NCBI GenBank assembly: GCA_036625225.1
Contig: JAZKUF010000003.1
Location: 434,001-498,000, forward strand
DNA: 64,000 nucleotides
Direction of reading: 5' to 3'
Source of the DNA: Accumulibacter jenkinsii
GTDB taxonomy: Bacteria; Pseudomonadota; Gammaproteobacteria; Burkholderiales; Rhodocyclaceae
In this document: one piece after another, positions 8,579 to 18,672 of the stretch
How positions within the stretch are numbered: position 1 is the stretch's first letter
How the letters are laid out: each line of letters opens with the position of its first letter
Made by a program: the position numbers and the translations under genes
Notes under the pieces: model-generated
What the model was told of the DNA's origin: nothing
What the model saw: only the letters and a program-made list of their open reading frames with translations
Databases searched by the model: none

Positions 8579-8614
8579 GTGTCCCTCCGGCAAAACTGCA
8601 AAACACCCTGAACA
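8579..8614 (+). repeat. IS66 element left terminal inverted repeat
   Basis: Starts GTGTCCCTCCGGCAA and contains CTGAAC at offset 30. It pairs with the right end at 11350-11385: the first 15 bases differ at one position. Confidence 0.75.
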
Positions 8615-8876
8615 AGGCCGCCGGAAGCCTCCCGCGATCAAATATTTGCACTTTCAGCTGACGTTCCACGCTCAAATCGGGTATGGTGCGGCACATGCAC
8701 ACGCCCCCGAGGGACCGACACCGGCAGATTTCCGAAGACGATCTCGTCTTCATCCGCCCGTCGATCGCCGATCATCCGGCGTCGAGTCGCAAGACCGGGT
8801 CGAAGCCGGGGTGTGAAGGAGGGAACCTGGGCTATCCGTGGGTCAAGGACTGTCGCCCGCGGCGGTCAGCGCTCGT

Positions 8877-10504
8877 ATGAAGAAACCGCCTGAACAGGTC
8901 GATGTCACGCCAGCCCAGATCGACGAACTGCTGGCCCTCGCGAAACCGGTGTTTCCGGCCCCACAGTACGCCCGGCTCAGCCAGATCCTCTCGACCTTTG
9001 TCTTCGTCATGCAGGCCCTGCAGAACACGAAGCTCTCGCTGGCGCGTTTTCGACAGATGGTGTTCGGCGCCCCGACCGAGAGCAAACGCAACCTGCTGAA
9101 GCCGCTCCCCCAGACGGACGAAATACCCGCCGCTGCGGATGCGGCCGCGCCCGGAGAGACCGCGCCAGCCGAAGCGACCCCCTGCCGCCCCCGAAGCCAG
9201 GCCACGGCCGCAACAGCGCCGCGAAGTATGTCGATTCGCAGGTCATCGAAGTGAAGCTTCCGGGTCTGAAGGCCGGCGATCCCTGCCCGAACTGCGACCA
9301 GGCCAAGGTCTATGCCTCGCCTCCCCGCATCGTCGTCAAAGTGGTCGGCCAGCCACCGATTGACGCCACGATCTACCGCCTGGAAACCCTGCGCTGCCGG
9401 ATGTGCGAGACCACCTACGTGGCGCCGCTGCCCGAAAGCGTCTGCGCGTCGAAATATGACCCCAGCTGTGCGAGCCTGCTCGCCCAGTTGCGCTACGGCA
9501 GCGGGATGCCGTTCCATCGCATCGAAGGGCTGCAGGCGAGCCTCAACGTGCCGCTGCCGGATTCGACGCAGTGGGACATCCTCTCCCAGGCGGTGCCGGC
9601 GCCGCGTGCCGTCTTCGACGAGCTGATTCGCGAGGCCGGACAGGCCGATCTGCTGCACTGCGACGACACCCCGATGAAGATCCTGTCGCTGATCGCCGAG
9701 AAGAAGCAGATCGAAGCCGCCAGCCTGGAAGCGAAGCGCAAGGCGATCAATACTTCCAGCATCGTCGCCGTGCTCGATGAGGGCAAGCACGTAGCGCTGT
9801 ATTTCACCGGTCACCCCCACGCCGGGCAGAACCTCTCGGCGGTCCTCGCGAAGCGGGAGCCGGGGCTGGCGATACCGATGCAGATGAGCGATGCGCTCGC
9901 GAGCAACTTCGTCGGCGAGTTCGCGACGATCATCGGCAAATGCATCGCTCATGGCCGCCGCCGTTTTGTCGATCTGGTGCCGCATTTCCCCGAGCACTGC
10001 CGCTATGTGATCGAGACCCTGGCCCAGGTCTATGCCCACGAGGCGCATTGCCAGGCGAAAGCGATGTCGCCCGACGAGCGCCTGCTCTACCACCAGGAAC
10101 ACAGCGGCCCGCCGATGCAGGCCATGCGTGACTGGATCGGGGATCAGTTCGCGAAGTCGCTCGTCGAGCCGCACAGCAGTCTGGGCAAGGCTCTGACCTA
10201 CCTGATCAAGCACTGGGACGGCATGACGCTCTTTCTACGCCAGGCCGGCGCCCCCCTGGACAACAACCTCGCCGAAAAGGCACTCAAGCGGGCGATCATG
10301 CATCGCAAGAATTCGATGTTCTACAAGACCCCGAAGGGGGCCGAGGTGGGGGACGTCTACATGAGCCTGATCCATACGTGCGAGCTCTGTCGGGTCAATC
10401 CGTTCGCCTATCTGCAGGCCTTGCACAAAAACGTCAGCCAGGTGCTGGCCCAGGCGGCGCAGTGGCTGCCCTGGAATTACCACCAGCAACTTGCCGCCAC
10501 CTGA
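8877..10504 (+). pseudogene. IS66 transposase TnpC, frameshifted
   Basis: The N-terminal part (8877-9254, MKKPPEQVDVTPAQIDELL) includes the leucine-rich and KLSLARFRQMVFG regions of IS66 transposases. The remainder is in the -1 frame (9251-10504), with a zinc-finger-like CPNC...CRMC region, the first catalytic Asp in LLHCDDTP, the Glu in LDNNLAEKALKRA, and an intact C-terminus (NPFAYLQALH). Translation of the -1 frame shows continuous TnpC sequence from just after the C run at 9178-9182, which has five C where six would keep one frame. I see no canonical slippery heptamer, so this looks like a one-base deletion and the element is probably non-autonomous. Confidence 0.85.
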
Positions 10505-10520
10505 GCCGCCGGCCCAGACC

Positions 10521-10874
10521 CTACGCCGCGAGGCGCCGCCAGGCCGGCGCCGCGCGGGTCCGCGCGGGGTCGCCGGCCATCAGCAGCACCTGCAGCTCGC
10601 AAGCCTGAAGCGGCTGGAGCGGTGCCGTGCCGTCGGGCCAGAAGGCAAACCGGCCACTCGACAGACGCTTCTGGCAAAGCCAGAAACCCTGGCCGTCGTA
10701 GACGAGGATCTTGATCGCTGTCCGTGCGCGGTTGCGAAAGATGAACAGCCCGCCGCTGAACGGATCGGCCGCCAGGCGCTGCCGGCAGATGCCGGCCAGC
10801 CCATCGATGCCGGCCCGAAAATCGATCGGTTCGACCGCGACCAGGAGACGCATGTGCGGCGTGATCTGGATCAT
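10521..10874 (-). CDS. tnpB: IS66 accessory protein TnpB (IS66 Orf2 family)
   Basis: A 117-residue protein with the diagnostic Orf2 pattern: EPIDFRAGIDGLAGICRQRL, then DPFSGGLFIFRNRARTAIKI, LVYDGQGFWLCQKRLSSGRF and WP. The family is needed with TnpA and TnpC for IS66 transposition, by an unknown mechanism. The ATG at 10874 overlaps the tnpA stop by 4 bases. The gene ends 16 bases from the tnpC end on the opposite strand. Confidence 0.92.
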   Translation of the reverse strand: MIQITPHMRLLVAVEPIDFRAGIDGLAGICRQRLAADPFSGGLFIFRNRARTAIKILVYDGQGFWLCQKRLSSGRFAFWPDGTAPLQPLQACELQVLLMAGDPARTRAAPAWRRLAA

Positions 10875-11299
10875 GCGGCGCACCAGAAGGCGCTGCACAG
10901 GCCGGCGAGACCGGCCAGGCCCGGGCCATTGAGTTCCACCCGCATCTTTCCGCCGCGCGGGTTCTCGAGTTCTATCGTGCACTCGCAGAGGCGCTGAGCG
11001 ACGGGCTCCCGGGCAGGCGACACCGTCAACTCGACGAACCGGGTTTCATTTCCCGTGGTACCGAGCGCCCCCCCGGCCTGCTCCTGCTGGCGCCGCTTCA
11101 AATTCTTGTAGTCAAGATGCAGTGCCCGCGAGACCCGGTACACACCGTGCTTCCCTGCGAGCCCAATCGCCGCCGACCACAACGCCTGAGGGATGCGATC
11201 GCCACACCCGCGGCCTTCTCGCCAGAGCCTGAATCGCTCCTCTACCTGTTCAAGGCTCTCGCCGTCCCCTGCTGCCGCCACCTTCGCCAGGTCGTCCAT
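10871..11299 (-). CDS. tnpA: IS66 accessory protein TnpA
   Basis: A 142-residue protein resembling the IS66 TnpA group: a basic helix-turn-helix half (WREGRGCGDRIPQALWSAAI, then HGVYRVSRALHLDYKNLKRR) followed by a C-terminal part (FVELTV...CTIELENPRGGKMRVEL) that is typical of these small proteins. The start at 11299 is preceded by GATGAGGAG. It is coupled to tnpB by a 4-base overlap. Confidence 0.85.
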   Translation of the reverse strand: MDDLAKVAAAGDGESLEQVEERFRLWREGRGCGDRIPQALWSAAIGLAGKHGVYRVSRALHLDYKNLKRRQQEQAGGALGTTGNETRFVELTVSPAREPVAQRLCECTIELENPRGGKMRVELNGPGLAGLAGLCSAFWCAA

Positions 11300-11349
11300 C
11301 TGCTGCTGCTCCTCATCGGGTTGAATTCGCAGCCAACCTTACCAAGGAC

Positions 11350-11385
11350 GTTCAGCGATTTCATGCCATCTTGCCGGAAGGACAC
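11350..11385 (-). repeat. IS66 element right terminal inverted repeat
   Basis: The reverse complement begins GTGTCCTTCCGGCAAGATGG and has CTGAAC at offset 31, mirroring the left end at 8579. Confidence 0.75.
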
Positions 11386-11483
11386 GCCAGGAGAGAGTGC
11401 AAACGGCCGAATCCGGGCACCCGCGGGAAACCTCGAAGTCCACAGGAACCCGCACGAACCCGCGCCAGTACGCGGGAGTACGC

Positions 11484-11519
11484 AAAAAAAGACCAACCCG
11501 ATGAGGGGCTGGTCTTCTT
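11484..11519 (-). terminator. Terminator of the tRNA-Ile gene
   Basis: On the minus strand AAGACCAGCCC and GGGTTGGTCTT form an 11-bp stem with a 6-base loop, followed by seven T. It begins 3 bases after the CCA end of the tRNA. Confidence 0.92.
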
Positions 11520-11522
11520 GTC

Positions 11523-11847
11523 TGGTGGGCCCGCAGGGACTTGAACCCTGGACCAAAGGATTATGCTTACCACTACGGCTTTCGCCGCCTCGGATGAGTT
11601 TGTGGTCTGGACTATACCTTCCCGTTACAGGCTGGCCGTCTAGTCTCTACACCTTTCCCCTTGCGTTTTGGGGACTTGGCTCGGTATTGGCCTATCCCGA
11701 GGGGGTTAGCTTCCACCGAATTTGACCAGTTCTACCCGTCACCAGCACCACGCTGACAATGGGCAACCCTTGAGGGCAAGCCGACGTTGGACGACGTTCG
11801 CTCTCCCTCGCTAAGTCCTCTGCTCTAACCAACTGAGCTACAGGCCC
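11523..11847 (-). tRNA. ileX: tRNA-Ile(CAU) interrupted by a group I intron
   Basis: Exon 1 (11814-11847, 34 nt) starts GGGCCTGTAGCTCAGTTGG and ends GAGGACT; exon 2 (11523-11565, 43 nt) starts CATAATCCTTTGG and ends with encoded CCA. Joined, they give a 77-nt cloverleaf: acceptor GGGCCTG/CGGGCCC, anticodon stem GAGGA/TCCTT, and loop CT-CAT-AA. The CAU anticodon with this backbone marks the isoleucine tRNA whose C34 is made lysidine by TilS to read AUA, as opposed to Met. The intron sits between U33 and C34. The tRNA is needed, so the intron must be spliced. Confidence 0.93.
11566..11813 (-). ncRNA. Group I intron (self-splicing ribozyme) in tRNA-Ile
   Basis: A 248-nt intron with no protein frame. 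On the minus strand it shares core segments with the Azoarcus tRNA-Ile intron: GGTCAAATTCGG, ACCGAGCCAAG, GGTGTAGAGACTAGACGGC and GGTATAGTCCAG. GACTA (11641-11645) and TAGTC (11610-11614) can form P7, the guanosine site. The last intron base is G, as required. P1 is unclear: exon GGAC can pair with intron GTCC (11789-11792), but U33 would then face C, not the usual G. The insertion point after U33 appears to differ from the Azoarcus one, whose 5' exon ends in CAU. Confidence 0.9.
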
Positions 11848-12172
11848 GGAGCGGTATTCTACAGGCTTCCCATCGGATGGCCACAGGCCGCGCGCATTTG
11901 CCGTTACCGTCGCCCGCATTCAGCGGCCCCCTGCGGCAGCGTGGGCGTGTGCGCTACACGGACCTGTGAGCACCGCCGGCAATAGACCATGAAGGTGGTG
12001 AAAACACTTGACCGCCGGGGCCGTTTTCTTTGACAGTGCACGGACGCTGGTCTTGGGGAGGCCAAGGTGCGCAACGCGGCTTTGACGCGCGCCGGGCAAC
12101 GTCCCGGAGCCTGCTTTGCGGCGCCTGCCAAATTTTTGGCGAGGGGCGCTGTTCAGAAAAGGAACAACAACG
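11848..12172. other. Divergent intergenic region
   Basis: This lies between the tRNA-Ile 5' end (minus strand) and the dehydrogenase start (plus strand). Apart from the tRNA -10 box and the AAGGAAC ribosome site near 12160, I see nothing; the short open frames look random. Confidence 0.6.
11856..11861 (-). promoter_or_regulatory. Probable -10 box of the tRNA-Ile promoter
   Basis: TAGAAT lies 8 bases upstream of the tRNA 5' end on the minus strand, a normal distance for a tRNA gene. No good -35 hexamer stands 17 bases further upstream (GTGGCC), so only the -10 is supported. Confidence 0.5.
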
Positions 12173-13267
12173 ATGAAAAGTGCTCCACGCTTCCGTATCG
12201 CGGTTCTCCCCGGCGATGGGATCGGTCCCGAGATCGTCGCCTCCTGCCTGCAGGTGCTGGATGTTCTGCATGAACGTCTGGGCGGCATCGGCTTCGACTT
12301 TCGGCACATCGAGGGGGGCGCCGCACATTACCAGAAGACGGGCGTTGCGCTTTCCGACGAGAGCATGGCCGAGTGCCGGAAAGCCGATGCCGTTCTCTTC
12401 GGTGCCATTGGCCTGCCCGATGTTCGATATCCCGACGGCACCGAAATATCGACGCACTGCGACCTCCGGGTTGAAATGGATCTCTATGCCGGGCTGCGCC
12501 CGATCCGCAGCTACCCCGCTTTGCCGCTCGTGCTGGCCGACAAGCGCGCTGCCCGGATCGACCTGGTTCTCGTTCGCGAGCAGACCGAAGGGCTGCTGTA
12601 CTCGCGCGGCCGGGGTACCGTCGAAGAGGACCGGGTCGCCTGGGAGACGATGATGATCTCGCGCAACGGCAGCCAGCGGGTTTCCGAGTTCGCTTTTCGT
12701 GTTGCCGAGCGACGTGCCAGGAGCCGTCGGCGTCCCGGCAAGGTCACCTGCGTCGACAAGGCCAATGCGCTGACTTCAATGGCTTTCTTCCGCAAGGTGT
12801 TCAGCGAGGTGGCGGCCACCCACCCGGCGATCAAGGCGGACTATGCCTACGTCGATGCGACCGCGATGAATCTCGTCAAGGCGCCGTGGGATTTCGATGT
12901 CCTGGTCACCGAAAACGTTTTCGGCGGCATTCTCTCGGACCTCGCGGCCGGTCTGGTCGGCAGCCTCGGCCTGGTTCCTTCGGCCGACATCGGTGAGAAG
13001 CACGCGGTCTTTCAGCCGGCACATGGCAGCGCGCCCGATCTTGCGGGCCGCGGCATCGCCAACCCGACGGCGCAGATCCTTTCGGCGGCGCTGATGCTCG
13101 ACTGGCTCGCCGACCAGCATTCCGAGCCCCGCCTCGCGCATGGCGCGCGCATCCTGGAACATGCGGTCGACAAGGCATTGACTGTCGTCTGTCCGGCCGA
13201 ATTCGGGGGCGAGGACGGTACGGCCGCGATGACCCGAGCGATCATGACGCAGATCCGCCGGGCCTGA
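12173..13267 (+). CDS. Isocitrate/isopropylmalate dehydrogenase family protein
   Basis: A 364-residue NAD(P)-dependent beta-decarboxylating dehydrogenase. It shows VLPGDGIGPEI at the N-terminus, REQTEGLLYSRG at the substrate loop, VDKANALTS near the middle, and EKHAVFQPAHGSAPDLAGRG followed by IANPTAQI at the nucleotide site. The substrate loop is not the R-E-L-T-G-G form of classic LeuB, so a 2-hydroxy-acid substrate such as tartrate, D-malate or isocitrate is as likely as 3-isopropylmalate. The ATG at 12173 has AAGGAAC in front. It stands alone, with no leuCD beside it. Confidence 0.85.
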   Translation: MKSAPRFRIAVLPGDGIGPEIVASCLQVLDVLHERLGGIGFDFRHIEGGAAHYQKTGVALSDESMAECRKADAVLFGAIGLPDVRYPDGTEISTHCDLRVEMDLYAGLRPIRSYPALPLVLADKRAARIDLVLVREQTEGLLYSRGRGTVEEDRVAWETMMISRNGSQRVSEFAFRVAERRARSRRRPGKVTCVDKANALTSMAFFRKVFSEVAATHPAIKADYAYVDATAMNLVKAPWDFDVLVTENVFGGILSDLAAGLVGSLGLVPSADIGEKHAVFQPAHGSAPDLAGRGIANPTAQILSAALMLDWLADQHSEPRLAHGARILEHAVDKALTVVCPAEFGGEDGTAAMTRAIMTQIRRA

Positions 13268-13401
13268 TTTCGGTAGGCAACTGGCTGTGAGCGCTTTTTA
13301 GGGTGGCGGCTCAGGCGTCATTTCGCTGGCAAAGGCTTCCCGCTCGATAAGGTCTGACAGGCTGCTAGAATGATCGCCTTTGAGAGAACAAGGACCGTTC
13401 G

Positions 13402-14112
13402 ATGACTGACCACCCGATCCCTGCATCCGCCGATGCCCTCTTGCTTGCCACCGTCGAACGGCAAACCGGAGACTACCCGCGCTGCGCGATCATCTGGCTG
13501 CACGGCCTGGGCGCCGACGGCCACGACTTCGAACCGATCGTGGACGAATTCGACTTTGACCACCTGCCGGCGCTGCGCTTTGTCTTTCCGCATGCTCCGA
13601 TGCGCGCGGTGACCGTCAATGGCGGTTATGTGATGCGCGCCTGGTATGACATCGTCTCGCCCGATTTCGCGCCCGGGCGCGAGGAGGCCGAGGGCGTGCG
13701 CGAATCGGCGCGGCAGATCGAGGCGCTGCTGGCGCGCGAGAATGAGCGCGGCATCCCCGACGAACGCATCGTGCTTGCCGGTTTCTCGCAGGGCGGGGTG
13801 ATCGCCCTGCATACCGGTTTGCGTCACCGGCGGCGGCTGGCCGGCATCCTGGCCCTGTCGTGCTATCTGCCGATGATCGACATGCTGGCTGCTGAAGCCG
13901 ACCCGGCCAATCGCGACGTGCCGATCTTCATGGCGCACGGCCGCGCCGACCCGGTCATTCCGTATGACCTCGGACACCGCTCGGCCAAGCTGCTGCAGGC
14001 CCATGGCTATCCGCTCTGCTGGCACGGCTACGCCGCCGAGCACACGGTCTGTCCTGAGGAATTGCATGACGTCGAAGACTGGCTGAATCAGGTGCTGGCT
14101 GACGTCTGCTGA
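13402..14112 (+). CDS. Carboxylesterase/phospholipase (abhydrolase_2 family)
   Basis: A 236-residue alpha/beta hydrolase. WLHGLGADGHDFEPI is the oxyanion region, GFSQGG (near residue 131) carries the nucleophile Ser, and Asp (HGRADPVIP) and His (AEHTVCPEE) complete the triad. The family hydrolyses small esters, lysophospholipids or acyl groups on proteins in the cytoplasm. It is 2 bases upstream of the metallopeptidase gene, so they probably share a transcript. A TAGAAT -10 lies near 13369 without a clear -35. Confidence 0.9.
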   Translation: MTDHPIPASADALLLATVERQTGDYPRCAIIWLHGLGADGHDFEPIVDEFDFDHLPALRFVFPHAPMRAVTVNGGYVMRAWYDIVSPDFAPGREEAEGVRESARQIEALLARENERGIPDERIVLAGFSQGGVIALHTGLRHRRRLAGILALSCYLPMIDMLAAEADPANRDVPIFMAHGRADPVIPYDLGHRSAKLLQAHGYPLCWHGYAAEHTVCPEELHDVEDWLNQVLADVC

Positions 14113-14114
14113 CG

Positions 14115-14630
14115 ATGTTGCCGCTCAAGTACCTTGCCGGCTATCCCGAGGAGGTGCAGAACAAGGTCCGGGAGGCGATCAGGCTGGGTCAGCTCGCCGC
14201 CATGCTGCGCACCCGCTATCCGGGAAGACATCAGGTCCGCAGTGACGAGGCACTCTACGAGTACGCTCTGGCGCTCAAGAACTGCTTCCTGCGCAATGCG
14301 GAAGCGCCGGTCAAGGTGGTTTTCGACAACCGCCTGCATATCACGGCCAATGCCCTGGGAATCAACGGCCGAATACCTCGAGTCCAGGGCAACCGGGTCA
14401 AGTCGCGACGGGAGATCCGGGTCGCGAGCCTGTTCAAGGAGGTGCCGCCCGAGTTCCTGCGCATGATCGTCGTCCATGAACTGGCCCATCTCAAGGAACG
14501 CGAGCACGACCGGGCCTTCTACCAGCTCTGCCGCCATATGGAGCCGGATTATGAGCAACTTGAATTCGACCTGCGCCTTTATCTGACGCAGCTCGATCTG
14601 GTCGGCTGGTCAGCGCCTCGCGAGGCCTAG
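14115..14630 (+). CDS. YgjP-like zinc metallopeptidase (DUF45)
   Basis: A 171-residue protein with VVHELAHLKEREHDRAFYQL at about 118-137, which gives HELAH plus a downstream His, the zinc-ligand pattern of the YgjP/SprT-like group. The cellular substrate of this family is not established. The gene follows the esterase by 2 bases and reads in the same direction. Confidence 0.85.
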   Translation: MLPLKYLAGYPEEVQNKVREAIRLGQLAAMLRTRYPGRHQVRSDEALYEYALALKNCFLRNAEAPVKVVFDNRLHITANALGINGRIPRVQGNRVKSRREIRVASLFKEVPPEFLRMIVVHELAHLKEREHDRAFYQLCRHMEPDYEQLEFDLRLYLTQLDLVGWSAPREA

Positions 14631-14740
14631 CCCATCCCCATGCGCCGCCCAACCGACAGCTGCGACGCTTTGTTGCTCGACGCGCCGGCCGGAGTTGGCT
14701 ACACTGCCACTTTAATCCTTGCCATTGATGGGGAAATTTG

Positions 14741-15505
14741 ATGCGCCGAGTGATCTTCAATCAGAAGGGTGGCGTCGGCAAGTCGACGATTGCCTGCAAC
14801 CTCGCCGCCATCGCTGCCGATCGGGGGCGACGGACCTTGCTGATCGATCTCGATGCGCAGGCCAACGCGTCGCGTTATCTGCTTGGCAAGGCGCTCGACG
14901 AGCAGAAAAAGACCATGGCCCATTACTTCGACGACATCCTGGGCTACCGTTTGTTTCCCGAAGGGCTCGAGACCTACGTGGTGCCGACGCCGTTTGCCAA
15001 TCTCGCCGTCCTGCCGTCGGATGCGCGACTCGAAGAAGTGCAGTTCAAGCTCGAATCACGCTACAAAATGTACAAGCTGCGCGAAGCGCTCGACAAGCTC
15101 CGGGGTTATGACGAAATCTTCATCGATACACCACCGGCGCTCAATTTCTTTACTCGCTCGGCGCTGATCGCCGCCGATACCTGCCTGATTCCGTTCGATT
15201 GCGATGATTTCTCGCGGCGCGCCCTGTACGCGCTGCTTGACAGCGTGCGCGAAATCCAGAGTGACCACAACGCAAGCCTGCGCGTCGAAGGGATCGTGGT
15301 CAACCAGTATCAGGTGCGGGCCAAGCTGCCTTTGCGCCTGGTCGATGAACTGCGTGCCGAGGGACTGCCGATCCTCGACGCTTTCCTCTCGGCGTCGATC
15401 AAGATTCGCGAGTCGCACCATCAGGCGCTGCCCATGATTCACCTCGACCCGACGCACAAGCTGAGCAGCGAATTCGCCGCCCTCTACGACCTGCTTTCTC
15501 GATAG
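14741..15505 (+). CDS. ParA-family ATPase
   Basis: A 254-residue P-loop ATPase with the deviant Walker A NQKGGVGKST at residues 6-15, the second signature LLIDLDAQANAS and Walker B IFIDTPPALN. This is the ParA/Soj group that positions DNA or protein cargo on the nucleoid. I chose the ATG at 14741 over an in-frame TTG at 14738. No parB, parS cluster or replication gene adjoins it, so it is an orphan ParA; its cargo is unknown. Its 3' end overlaps the convergent hydrolase by 22 bases. Confidence 0.9.
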   Translation: MRRVIFNQKGGVGKSTIACNLAAIAADRGRRTLLIDLDAQANASRYLLGKALDEQKKTMAHYFDDILGYRLFPEGLETYVVPTPFANLAVLPSDARLEEVQFKLESRYKMYKLREALDKLRGYDEIFIDTPPALNFFTRSALIAADTCLIPFDCDDFSRRALYALLDSVREIQSDHNASLRVEGIVVNQYQVRAKLPLRLVDELRAEGLPILDAFLSASIKIRESHHQALPMIHLDPTHKLSSEFAALYDLLSR

Positions 15506-16662
15506 GCTTCGGCGACCCATTGGCTGATCTGCCGATAGACCCGCGGGTCGCTCACCAGCTTCATGTGGCCGAGCTTGCCCAGTGTTGCCGTCTGCACGTC
15601 GCCGCCGATCTGGTGCGCGAGCGCACTGCTCAGGGGGACGAGGCCGTCGCCGATGAATCTGCCGAGCGGATGGTCAGCGTCTTCGCTCAGACTGGCGCCA
15701 AGGAAACGCAGAGCGATGGCTTGCGCTGCCGCCGGCAGCTGCTGCCTGCCGGGGCCTTCTCGCAGGTCCTTGATCCCCTGGCTGCGCGCCTCGGCGATCC
15801 TGCCCAGGGGGCGAGTGATTGCCAAAGCGTTGAGCGCCACGTTGGCGAGTTGTCCCAGCCGTTCAAGAGGTGAACCGAGGTGCGGCGAGCCGAGACAGAT
15901 CAGCATCCGGGTTGACCGCGGCCATTGCCGGCCTCCTGCCATCGCCTGTTCGCAGGCATCGAGAGCGACCAGCCCGCCCATGCTGTGGCCGACGATCAGC
16001 AGTTCGCTATCAGCCTGCGGCCAGGCTGACAGCAGATCCTCAAGGAGCGCCGCGAGCTGCGCACCGTTTTCGCTGATCGCCAGGCCCGAGTTGTAGCACA
16101 GGTAGAGCGGCATGCAGGCGAATTCGGCGTGCAGCTGGTCGCCGAAAGAGCCTGCCGAATCGCTCGTCTTGCTGCCGGGTTGCCAGCAGATCTCGTCACA
16201 GGCAAGGCCATGGATGAACAGGCAGAGGCGCTTGCCAGGGGCGGGAAAAACCCGGCGCAGCGACTCGGCATTGAGCGCCAGGGGGGCGCCATCGACGTGG
16301 ATCGCCATCGTGCTGGCCAAGGGGTTCTTGCTGGCGGCAAGGTGGTCGCCAAAAACACCGTTCAACGCACCGCGCACGCCACTCGCGAGGCGCCCGGGCG
16401 GTTGCTCGGGAAGGCCGTACCGCTGCTCGATGAGCGCCGTGGCGCTGAGCACCCCTCCGCTGCCGTGATGAATCGTCGCGTAGACGCCCGCAGCAATGGC
16501 GTCATGGACAATCTCGACCAGGCGCGCCGGCCGGGAAAGCAGCGGCACTCGCCGCAGGATGCCGAACGACGTGCCGGCAATGGCGCCGTGCATCTCCTTG
16601 ACGCGGCGGGTGGTTTGCTGCACCGCCGTTCGCGCCAGATGGCTGTAGGCGGCCTGGCTCAA
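15484..16662 (-). CDS. Alpha/beta hydrolase (lipase/esterase type)
   Basis: A 392-residue protein with LCLFIHGLACDEICW (oxyanion region), LLIVGHSMGGLVALDACEQA (nucleophile Ser), a later Asp (GDGLVPLSS) and His (LGHMKL). The layout resembles PGAP1-like or triacylglycerol lipases. The N-terminal 140 residues are helical and not recognised. It ends over the end of the ParA gene and starts 12 bases downstream of rpoD, so it may be read from the rpoD transcript. Confidence 0.85.
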   Translation of the reverse strand: MSQAAYSHLARTAVQQTTRRVKEMHGAIAGTSFGILRRVPLLSRPARLVEIVHDAIAAGVYATIHHGSGGVLSATALIEQRYGLPEQPPGRLASGVRGALNGVFGDHLAASKNPLASTMAIHVDGAPLALNAESLRRVFPAPGKRLCLFIHGLACDEICWQPGSKTSDSAGSFGDQLHAEFACMPLYLCYNSGLAISENGAQLAALLEDLLSAWPQADSELLIVGHSMGGLVALDACEQAMAGGRQWPRSTRMLICLGSPHLGSPLERLGQLANVALNALAITRPLGRIAEARSQGIKDLREGPGRQQLPAAAQAIALRFLGASLSEDADHPLGRFIGDGLVPLSSALAHQIGGDVQTATLGKLGHMKLVSDPRVYRQISQWVAEAYRESRS

Positions 16663-16674
16663 GACCCGCGTCCG

Positions 16675-18633
<1,959 letters not shown>

Positions 18634-18672
18634 TTCCCGAGTAGCGTTAGACTGGAAAAACTCTTGATTCTA

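Larger units (their letters stand above)
8579..11385. mobile_element. IS66-family insertion sequence, about 2.8 kb
   Basis: The ends are imperfect inverted repeats. The left end begins GTGTCCCTCCGGCAA and the reverse complement of the right end begins GTGTCCTTCCGGCAA, each followed about 15 bases later by CTGAAC. Inside are the three IS66 genes. tnpA and tnpB run on the minus strand from the right end and tnpC runs on the plus strand from the left end, so tnpC and tnpB converge 16 bases apart; IS66 elements usually have all three in one direction. The length fits the family. I could not find an 8-bp target duplication (AAAGGAAG on the left, GCCAGGAG on the right), so the insertion is old, rearranged, or the ends are off by a few bases. 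Confidence 0.82.

Noticed and set aside
9171..9260. Programmed -1 frameshift signal in tnpC
   Set aside because: The zero-frame codons ACC CCC TGC do not form a standard slippery heptamer, so a simple indel explains it better.
11523..11850. A broken or pseudo tRNA gene
   Set aside because: The two halves form a perfect tRNA-Ile(CAU) and the insert has group I intron core motifs, so the gap is an intron and not decay.
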